Shown one piece after another: positions 48,911 to 61,691 of a stretch of 64,000 nucleotides of DNA. Both the position numbers and the translations under genes were made by a program. Numbering within the stretch: position 1 is the first letter of the stretch; every line of letters starts with the position of its first letter. Source of the DNA: Phycomyces blakesleeanus NRRL 1555(-) (Eukaryota; Mucoromycota; Mucoromycetes; Mucorales; Phycomycetaceae). The stretch is from positions 369,776-433,775 of the forward strand of contig NW_017265153.1 in assembly GCF_001638985.1 (NCBI RefSeq), written 5' to 3'. The notes below the pieces were generated by a model, which saw only the letters and a program-made list of their open reading frames with translations, searched no databases and was not told where the DNA came from.

Positions 48911-50230
48911 TTATATGCTTATACACGGCAAATGTTTTGAGCTGCCAAAGTACAGCCATAGTCGGATATGTAAAGAGCTCAGGGATTTATTGGACCCCAG
49001 CTTTATACCAACGACAAATTACATCTAAAAAAAACCCCCCTCTCGTATTATAGTAGAAAAGTAGTAAAAAGAATATAATCTATCAATAGAACTTGCGCAT
49101 AATAGGTTAAAGAGAAGGAATTAAAAGTACCATAATTAAAGTCAATATATTTATATATATTTAAGCTACTATTTAGTAATGAAAAATAAAAGCCTAAAAA
49201 GAGCTTTATCTAATTCAATATTTCTCTTAAAATGTCAAGGTGTTGGTCTAGAAATCTCCAAGAGGACCTTGTTTACTAAATGTTGGGTTGTACTTGCAAA
49301 ATCCGTTTCATTTCATTCTAATTTTTTTTGGACTTTTGTGCTATATGTGTTTCGCTGGCTTGCACAAAGAAATGGGCTCTTACAAGACCACGTTTCTAAT
49401 GGGGCTGATGATACGTTTCCACAATTGATTTGTAGTCTTGACAGGTTTATACACCGTGCGTTACATTTTATTAACTTCAAACCTGGGGTGACCATAAAAT
49501 TAATATACGTTTGCCTCATTCTTTCTTTTTGCATAGACGTTAACTCACAACAGCAAAAATAAAAGGCAGTCCTTGAGTTTCGCTATACGCGTTTGTGAAA
49601 TTGTTGGAAAGTAAATATGTAGATTAGTCAAAGTAACCAAAGGAAACCGACAATGCTATATTTGTTTCTTATTCGCGCAATAATAGCTCTCTCCTCATCA
49701 TAGACTCAGCATCTTTGTACTTCTCCTCTCTATACAGATAAATAAGTCTAGAATTTCCAAAGCAAATAAGAATAAAAATTCACCCAAACTTTCTTTCAGT
49801 TCCATAGGTTTAAAAGTCGGTATGTTTTATTCTCCACTACACACAGACGCACGCGCACACATACAAATGAAATGAAAGAGAGAAATGGAAGTCGCCCAAT
49901 AAAGAGCGTACACTTTTGAATTCAACTTGTATTTCTTGCCATTTAGCAAAGCTATGGTCAGTAGCTGTAAGTTTAGCTAAATTACTGTAGTGTCCACAAA
50001 GAAAAGAACTCTTGTTAGAAAACTATAATTCGACTTCAAATGTCCCGACTCCAGCTGCACACATAAAATGCCTATAATAATAAGGAGAACCGTTTTAGGC
50101 TCTTGAAGGACATGTACATTGCATACACAAACAAACACATATAAATGTATTTACCAAAAATTAATAATAAGGTGGTGAGATAGAAAAAAAATACGATGTT
50201 GTTTGTCATATTACTGTGTACAGATATGAC
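48911..50230. other. AT-rich region, no supported gene
   Basis: A 127-codon plus-strand frame at 49,179-49,562 is open but has no recognisable motif, and its opposite strand is equally open; it is left unannotated. The remainder is AT-rich spacer. Confidence 0.4.
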
Positions 50231-51161
50231 TTACTCAATGGTAAGATACTCAGTGGGTTCGATTCCGAAAGTCTCCCAAAACTCATTAGAGTTTAATCTT
50301 GGTACTACACCTCCACGGGCAACAACATCTTCCAGTGTGCCTTCTCCGAGAGCATTGCGGCATACCTCATCATTCTTTGCCAGAGAACGTGCTATCGCAA
50401 TCTGCTCAGGGCTTCCCCAGGCTAAGAAGAGACGGATCCAATCATAGCAACCCTTGTCTGTTACTATCCATCTCTCTCCGCTCTTGAATTGTTCATGCAC
50501 TGCAAGAATGGCCCGTGCCACATCCTTTCCATGAATCAAATGCAATTGACGAGTAAGCAACTTTGCACGGATAGCAGCTTCAGTTGGGAAACGTGAAACC
50601 CATTGACGTGGCTGTCTATCAGATATATATAAGTATTAATTATAAATTATAAAAAACAAACAAACAATAGACTGAATTGTGTGTGGGTATGTAAGGTTAC
50701 CTTGCAGCACCCCATAGACCAGCAAGATGCAATACAGTTCCACCACGTGACAAGACAATTTCTTCTGCGCCTGAACGATCTGTTCCTCTTGAAGGATCCA
50801 TAGGGCCATGACGATCACTTGGTGTCCCATTGAATGGGCGGGTTGAAGATAATAAGATCCATTGAGGCTTTCCATGCTCAGATTCATATGCATCCATAAA
50901 TTCAGTCATTTCAGAAGTGTTGATTACCGGAAATGTAATCAGTACTGTTTGTGCTGATGGAAGATTTGTTAGGCCTGTAGGGTTGGTTGCCCAATAAGAT
51001 GTCGATGGCATTGTCCATTTGATTGTATTTCCACGGCCATCGCGTGTTGTGGCAGCATATTTGAGGTTGATTGCGTTCAGGAGCTCAACTAAGAATTGGC
51101 CTGTCCAACCCAAGCCTAGAATAAGCATAGGCAGTGCAGTTGTTAGAACCTGTTGCTCCAT
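50231..51161 (-). CDS. NAD(P)-binding Rossmann-fold protein, YeeZ-like
   Basis: Short-chain epimerase/dehydratase-like protein. Exons are 50701-51161 and 50231-50615 on the minus strand, giving 281 residues. The ATG at 51161 is the first in-frame ATG. The N-terminus LILGLGWTGQFLVELL holds the GxGxxG dinucleotide loop at residues 16-21. WILLSSTRPFNGT is in the position of the active-site strand. HLAGLWGAARQPRQWV and HLIHGKDVARAILAVHEQF are typical of the extended SDR family, the latter resembling the conserved LIHVDDVA-like block. A clear YxxxK triad was not seen, so it may bind a cofactor without classic SDR catalysis. Substrate unknown. Confidence 0.8.
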
Positions 51162-51768
51162 AAAGAGTATCGAATACAAGAAGAAGAAGAAAAAGAAAGG
51201 ACGTAATAAGAGTCCGCCTGTTTTTTTTATTTATTTTTATATTGTTTCAAATTTCAAAATGATATGCACCTATGTTGAATATATTTACAATTAAATAAAT
51301 TAATAAGCTTTGATATTATTATTCATGTAGAAAGAGGCAAATCAAACAAGAACCCTATTTATTCAATGTTTGATTTTCTGTGGCACCACTATTGATTTTA
51401 GGTGGTTTAAGTACTATGAGGGAGCTATAGGTATAAATACAGATATCTAAACACTTGAATTAAAATGGCCTATGTAAATGTAAATGGTCTACATACATAA
51501 TAATGCTTGTATTGATTTGAGTATTTAATTATTCAAATGCCAAATACTTACATTAATAATCTCAATATTAAGATCGTTGTATAAGGAAGTAAAGGTAGGG
51601 TGTACTACTATTGTCATAAGAATAAGAAGTTATTCACTATCGGGAATAAAAAGTGCCAAGACAAAAATATATTCATTAGAAATTGTTTTGAGCTCATTTT
51701 TACTTTATTTATCTACAAATGTTGACACAATACATTTATGTTGACCCGCATCTTATTATTTGTGTAAG
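51162..51768. other. Spacer between Rossmann gene and palindromic element
   Basis: AT-rich promoter and flank DNA. No gene is seen; the element begins at 51,771 with TA immediately before it. Confidence 0.5.
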
Positions 51769-51991
51769 TACAGTCATTTCAGAAAGTAAAGTCGCTGATT
51801 TTGAGTTTGATGTCATGCAAAAATATAAAGTTGTGCTCATATTACAAACTTCATTTATTTTTACTTGTTGCTTAGTTAATTGCCCAATAAAATTTCTTGG
51901 CATGAATTGTTGTTATAAAAAAAAGGGACGATTTTCTGTGTCCATTTTACTTTCTTCTTCCTATTTACAATTTATTTTACAGACATTGAAG

Positions 51992-53111
51992 ATGAGTATG
52001 CAATTTTTCTATGAAGATAGACAAGGTCATGTTTTTGATGAGAGGAGCAGTGAGGATGTTTATATGGAACAATGCAATAAGCGCTGCTATACAGTTTATT
52101 CTGATGACGATAAATCTCGATTTTTTCATTTATTTTTCAGCAAATGCTTGAATGCTTCTGCAGCTGCGAGATAATTGGATCTTCATGTCCGAGCAGCACA
52201 GAAATGGATTAAACGTTATTACGAAGACCCTGAAAGCATCTTCGAAAAGAAGAGAAAGTCAGGTCGGCGTCGTAATCTTGGAGAAGATCATAAGCAATTT
52301 CTTTTAAATTACATTGATGAGAATCCTTCTGCTGTTGTAATTGAAGTGGCAGAAAGTTTAACACAAAATTTTGCGGATCTTAATGCTTCTCATAGCACTA
52401 TTTATAACTTTATGACAACTGAGTGCAATCTATCTATTAAGCAGGCGCAATTCCAGCCTGTAGAAAGAAACAACGAAGAAAAGATTCAACAAAGGTACCA
52501 TTGGGTACAAAAGTGGCAGCAAACTGACTTGGATTTCACAACAAATTGCGTCTTTCTTGAGGAGTCAGCCTTTCATATCAATTTGAAACGAGGTATGGCC
52601 TGGTCAAAGAAGGGAACTCCCGCCGTAATTACAGTGCCTACAACTAAAGCAAACGCAACATCGATTTTAGGTGCAATATCTGCAACTGGTTTAATCAATG
52701 TCAGTTTGAGAGTTTCAAAACGCATTAAAAAGAGAAAGATTTGACGCTCAACTGATGGCTATAGCATAGGAACAGTGACAGGGCATTATCTGAGCTTTTT
52801 AAAGGCCACTCTTGATGAAATGGACAAGTATCCCGATATGAAGGGACATTACCTTGGCATGGATAACGCTCCTATCCACAGCTCAAGTGATATAGGTACG
52901 TATATCTTCGTATTCTCCCGAACTAAATCCAATTGAGCAGTTCTGGTCAGTCGTCAAGAGTAAAGTTAAGCGAAATAAGTTTTTGGAAAAAGAAACGCTC
53001 ATGACAAGGATTAGTGAAGCATGTAACAGCTTCTATTTTAGTGCTTTCCAAGGCTTTGTTTCTCATTCTGCTAAATGCTTTGACAAGTGTCTCCACAAAG
53101 AGAGACTATAA
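51992..53111 (+). pseudogene. Transposase, IS630/Tc1 type, left arm copy (broken)
   Basis: DNA-cutting enzyme of a Tc1-type element. The frame from MSMQFFYEDRQG has a helix-turn-helix region (LHVRAAQKWIKRYYEDPES), then GRRRNLGEDHKQFLLNYIDE, and DDE-domain blocks VFLEESAFHINLKR, GHYLGMDNAPIH and SPELNPIEQFW. Breaks: a TAA at 52,172 that is CAA in the right arm, a TGA (after KRIKKRKI) shared with the right arm, and a frame change between MDNAPIHSSSDIG and YSPELN. Where the first catalytic Asp is expected, the text reads LEES, so Glu stands in for Asp. No active product is expected. The 1,120-nt length equals the right copy exactly. Confidence 0.85.
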
Positions 53112-53135
53112 AATATCCAATGCAAATAAAAAAAA

Positions 53136-53224
53136 ACGCGCAACTCAACGCTCAACTCAACGCAACTCAACGCTCAACTAAACGCAACTAAACGCAACTC
53201 AACGCAACTCAACGCCCAACTCAA
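53136..53224. repeat. Minisatellite, left inner border of element
   Basis: About eight units of roughly 10-11 bp of the type CAACTCAACG and CAACTAAACG follow an A-tract. The same array is found inverted and longer (122 against 89 bp) at 55,739-55,860. Confidence 0.85.
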
Positions 53225-53262
53225 ATGATTGGTTGAGATTGTCGACAAGAAGTTAAAATAAA

Positions 53263-53697
53263 TTGAAACACTTTTACTCCCCCTTTTTTACTTCCACTTT
53301 GAAAATATCACATCCCAACGGGTTCTCTAATACCACAAAGACTGCTAAAAAAGAATTATTAATGAAACCCAGTCAAAAAAAAAAGAAAAACTCAACCACA
53401 GTTGATGAAAACATAAGTACCGTGACAAACATGAGAGAGATACATTTTAATAAACTTGGCTTTCCAAGACTTATTCTCTTAAGTAGATATATAGAGACGA
53501 CTCTTGACTATATTATGCTTAAGTTTGAAGGTGGAGAAATAAGCTCAATTCTTAATAAAGATTTGGTGATGAAATGGCCTCCCTCATTAAAATTTTACAT
53601 CTTTTCATTGGAATGTAAATCGCCGGGTAAAGCAAAAGTGAATGAAAATTCTAAATTTTCACTCGCCAACGGGTTCTCTATTAGCTATCAAGAATAA
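53263..53697 (+). pseudogene. Conserved repeat-linked frame, unknown
   Basis: Open frame of 144 codons with the block NKLGFPRLILLSRYIE and GGEISSILNKDLVMKWPPSL. It is related to a decayed copy at 4.6-4.9 kb, which shows that this was a dispersed coding sequence. The piece AACGGGTTCTCTA appears twice, near 53,314 and 53,670, as if bounding an insert. The start codon is not conserved or well placed, so this may be only part of a gene that lost its N-terminus. No domain is recognised. Confidence 0.45.
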
Positions 53698-54022
53698 CTC
53701 ATATTAATTCTACGTATTTCATTGGTACTGAACTTAAATAACTGAGCACTGATTTTTACTTATAAACCAAAATTACTTTGACTTGTGAATCTTCCCTCAC
53801 TTTTAATAAAGGATTAAAGGAGACTCATTTCGCTTAACCGCCTAATTTACAATTAACAATCGATTCATAAAGTCAAAATCTCACACGCTTCTTTTGACAT
53901 TGTAATAAAAGAATAGGGAGCAGACGTCCGTTCTTGTATTACAAAAACAGTAGCAAACTAAAGATACCTTGTTTTTTTACGATATTCATCAACCTTACTT
54001 TATTTTATCAGATTCGTTACTC

Positions 54023-55624
54023 CTAGTTGTATTTCTTCAAATGGCAAGACCGCTTGCGATCCTGTGAAGTTGAAAAGATGCCATCGAAATTGGACTCAGG
54101 GACAGTTGGACGGTGTCGCGAGGGTTGAAAGGGATTGGCAGAGCGGATGCAGAGTCGATGGAAGACATCAAGGACAAGCAAACCAAGTGGAATATCCATC
54201 AGCAGTTTGCATAAATCACACAAGTTATTCGGTAGCTGGAGAGTCCCTAATTCATACATGACATAAAGGCCATTGGATGGCAACACCAAGAGATAGAAGG
54301 TAATGGATCGTCCAATGATTTGCAAACCTAGAATACCCTCCAAGTTTTGTGCGTCGAAGGCATTCTTGCAAAATATCGCCACTCGGATCAGATCGTTCGA
54401 CAACAAAAAGTTGTTTGCTTCATGGCATACTGGTTTTACTTCACCGTATCCATGGCTGGTCGACCATTTCACACCTTTCAAGCTTGTTACGGTAAGATCG
54501 GGACGACGTGTCCACAAGGTTTCGTTTTTTCGTGCTTCGACTGTTATGTCGTTTGTCCATCGAATAAATACCCCTTCTTCAGGATCATCAAACAGGCCGC
54601 ATAAAAACGGATCAACGAATCGGGTAATAAGTTCGGATTCGTTCACATCCTCTTCAATTGGCACACGAGGTAACTTTTTAACTAACTCAGCCAGGCCATT
54701 GGCAAATTTGCGTTCATGTGGCAAAAGATCAAGTTGCAGAAGTTTCACAATCGCTTGACTGCGGCTGATTGCTTCGATATCGAGTTCCTGTATAATGGTG
54801 ATCATATTGGTTACAGTTTTGATTTGCATACGAGGCAAATTCAATCCATAAATGGATTTAATTTTGTTCATGGTCGTTCTGAGGCTGGCTTCGCAGAAAT
54901 GCGGTGACAAGTTGTCTGGATATTTATTTGGTGATAGCAGTAAAATTGAATTGATCGCCATAGCATGGTGTATATGATCTTCAAGGGAGAGCTTCCATTT
55001 TTGTCGTAAAATCGAACACTGGAATTCGTACATCGCGTTTGTCACATCAAACTGCTGAACGACAAAATGATCATCATAGTCCACAGGCGGAAAAGACAAA
55101 TCTTTTGGATCCAACAGCTCCATCTCCAGATAGCGATCTTCAGCTCTTGTGCTCGAGCGCCGCTTTGGAAGAGATGTAATGCAATGGACGTCATTCAGAT
55201 GCTGGTGTGACGATGATTGTTCTTGATCACGGCTGCTTTCCTGTCGTTGTCGCGATGGCGACGGCTCTTGATTCTGACCGTTGTTCTGATGCTGTTGTGC
55301 TGTCGACTGTGATTTTGTAAGCTGGTGTTGGTCGGCTAATGATTGACGATGACAAATATAAAAATGGTCTTTCAATTATTTTACGTCTGCATAATGCGCG
55401 GAACAAGCTGGGCAACCGGCGTGTGCTTCAATCAAACCGTGACCGTTTCCACATTTCACAAAGGTATATTGCTGGTTGTTTTTTCTTCGGAATCCCAGAG
55501 ATCTGCGAGGTGTAGATATACCGTGGATATTCAGGTGTTCTCGAAGTCTCTGAGGTGAAGAGACTGAACCTTCGCATTCGAAGCATTTGTTTACGATGGT
55601 AATGAGCTTCGATGAAGTTGCCAT
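54023..55624 (-). pseudogene. C2H2-type gene inside the element, one premature stop
   Basis: A 533-codon frame read from the ATG at 55624 is interrupted once by TAA at 55,376-55,378, directly followed in frame by 450 open codons. The N-terminus has a C2H2-like finger (CFECEGSVSS, RLREHLNIH) and a second set of Cys/His (GCPACSAHY, then after the stop KDHFYICH). The Gln/Ser-rich linker is followed by a long, non-repetitive C-terminal domain with GVFIRWTNDITVEARK, GYGEVKPVCH and DLIRVAIFCKNAFD. The single stop is a C-to-T type change (CAA to TAA). Otherwise the long frame is intact, so loss appears recent, or the stop could be read through or spliced. Family unnamed. Confidence 0.6.
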
Positions 55625-55738
55625 AACAAACTTACAACAGTTTAAAAAAAAAGGAGGAGAAAAAAAAAGTAGAAGTAAAAAAGGGGGAGCAAAAATGTTT
55701 CAATTTATTTTAACTTGCCGACAATCTCAACCAATCAT

Positions 55739-55860
55739 TTGAGTTGGGCGTTTAGTTGAGCGTTGAGTTGCGTTGAGTTGCGTTGAGTTGCGTTGAGTTG
55801 CGTTTAGTTGCGTTTAGTTGAGCGTTGAGTTGCGTTGAGTTGAGCGTTGAGTTGCGCGTT
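55739..55860. repeat. Minisatellite, right inner border of element
   Basis: Units of the type CGTTGAGTTG and CGTTTAGTTG; the inverse of the left array, about 33 bp longer, consistent with two or three extra units. Confidence 0.85.
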
Positions 55861-55883
55861 TTTTTTTATTTGCATTGGATATT

Positions 55884-57003
55884 TTATAGTCTCTCTTTGT
55901 GGAGACACTTGTCAAAGCATTTAGCAGAATGAGAAACAAAGCCTTGGAAAGCACTAAAATAGAAGCTGTTACATGCTTCACTAATCCTTGTCATGAGCGT
56001 TTCTTTTTCCAAAAACTTATTTCGCTTAACTTTACTCTTGACGACTGACCAGAACTGCTCAATTGGATTTAGTTCGGGAGAATACGAAGATATACGTACC
56101 TATATCACTTGAGCTGTGGATAGGAGCGTTATCCATGCCAAGGTAATGTCCCTTCATATCGGGATACTTGTCCATTTCATCAAGAGTGGCCTTTAAAAAG
56201 CTCAGATAATGCCCTGTCACTGTTCCTATACTATAACCATCAGTTGAGCGTCAAATCTTTCTCTTTTTAATGCGTTTTGAAACTCTCAAACTGACATTGA
56301 TTAAACCAGTTGCAGATATTGCACCTAAAATCGATGTTGCGTTTGCTTTAGTTGTAGGCACTGTAATTACGGCGGGAGTTCCCTTCTTTGACCAGGCCAT
56401 ACCTCGTTTCAAATTGATATGAAAGGCTGACTCCTCAAGAAAGACGCAATTTGTTGTGAAATCCAAGTCAGTTTGCTGCCACTTTTGTACCCAATGGTAC
56501 CTTTGTTGAATCTTTTCTTCGTTGTTTCTTTCTACAGGCTGGAATTGCGCCTGCTTAATAGATAGATTGCACTCAGTTGTCATAAAGTTATAAATAGTGC
56601 TATGAGAAGCATTAAGATCCGCAAAATTTTGTGTTAAACTTTCTGCCACTTCAATTACAACAGCAGAAGGATTCTCATCAATGTAATTTAAAAGAAACTG
56701 CTTATGATCTTCTCCAAGATTACGACGCCGACCTGACTTTCTCTTCTTTTCGAAGATGCTTTCAGGGTCTTCGTAATAACGTTTAATCCATTTCTGTGCT
56801 GCTCGGACATGAAGATCCAATTGTCTCGCAGCTGCAGAAGCATTCAAGCATTTGCTAAAAAATAAATGAAAAAATCGAGATTTATCGTCATCAGAATAAA
56901 CTGTATAGCAGCGCTTATTGCATTGTTCCATATAAACATCCTCACTGCTCCTCTCATCAAAAACATGACCTTGTCTATCTTCATAGAAAAATTGCATACT
57001 CAT
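55884..57003 (-). pseudogene. Transposase, right arm copy (broken, fewer stops)
   Basis: Same gene as the left arm in inverse orientation. It keeps CAA (Gln) where the left copy has TAA, so its frame runs through NASAAARQLDLHVRAAQ to the shared TGA after KRIKKRKI. The later frame change near SPELNPIEQ is identical in both copies. One other difference is two C/T transitions just after the shared stop (TGGTTATAGT here, TGGCTATAGC in the left arm). Inactive. The shared lesions date the decay before the two arms became identical. Confidence 0.85.
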
Positions 57004-57226
57004 CTTCAATGTCTGTAAAATAAATTGTAAATAGGAAGAAGAAAGTAAAATGGACACAGAAAATCGTCCCTTTTTTTTATAACAACAATTCATGCCAAGA
57101 AATTTTATTGGGCAATTAACTAAGCAACAAGTAAAAATAAATGAAGTTTGTAATATGAGCACAACTTTATATTTTTGCATGACATCAAACTCAAAATCAG
57201 CGACTTTACTTTCTGAAATGACTGTA

Positions 57227-58017
57227 TATGCTTAATAGGCGTAGTAGATATACAAGTAGTAATGCCCGTTTGTATAGTGTACTAAAATGAAATAAATACA
57301 TCATTAAATATATTTCCTTTTATATGTATATGCACACATCGTTTTATCAATGAGTCAAATAGCTACAGTATGCCCGATCTGTTGTGTAATATTCAAATTA
57401 CTATTTTTATGTAGATAAAATATAGGTTGAAAAAAAATACCTTGATTATTATTTTGATTATTTATTTATTTATTCTCGTGAATATATATATAGATTCTTA
57501 TTGGGCATAAAATTCTACTATTATTTTTTCATAGTCAAAATTTCGCTTATTGTTTATAAACAAATGGCCTATATGTTTTTATAACATTTGTTCTATATAT
57601 CTATGTACTATTCCCTTCTTCTTACGCATTTTCTTTTGGAGAATAAGAGGAGATTATTATGCAACATAAAAATAAAATAAAATAAATATATGTATATTAT
57701 GCAAAAAGCAATTAAAGAAACAAAAAAGAAATCAAGATAATATTGTAATAATGGTAATATATATATAAGGACAAGACAATATACAGTGTATTTATGCCTG
57801 TGTACGTGTACGTGTACGTGTACGTGTATGTGTGTATGTATGTATGTATGTATGTATGTATGTATGTGTATGTGTATATGTGTATATGTGTGTGCGTTAG
57901 TGTGTTTTTGAGGGAAATAATGCTAGGAACATTTGTATATAATTTGTTGAGTATAAAGAGAAATTAAAGGAAGGAAAGTAAGAAAGTAAGAAGGTAATAA
58001 GGTAATAAAGATGAAAG
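57227..58017. other. AT-rich spacer with TG microsatellites
   Basis: Contains (GTAC/GTGT)n and (GTAT)n runs at about 57.80-57.89 kb and the 3' flank of the transcription factor gene. No gene supported. Confidence 0.5.

Positions 58018-61691
<3,674 letters not shown>

Larger units (their letters stand above)
51769..57226. mobile_element. Palindromic Tc1-like element with 1.5-kb terminal inverted repeats
   Basis: Both ends start CAGTCATTTCAGAAAGTAAA reading inward and are flanked by TA (51,769-51,770 and 57,225-57,226), the target duplication made by Tc1/mariner-type elements. The left arm (51,771 to about 53,290) and the right arm (about 55,665 to 57,224) are inverted copies. Each carries a whole transposase gene followed by a minisatellite. 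No inner copy of the terminal motif was found at 53.1-53.3 kb or on the other side, so these are not two simple elements that happened to land nearby. The unique centre (about 53.3-55.66 kb) has one decayed frame and a C2H2-type gene. Total element length is 5,454 bp. Confidence 0.75.

Noticed and set aside
49179..49562. 127-codon frame
   Set aside because: The opposite strand is open too, and no domain, splice or composition evidence supports it.
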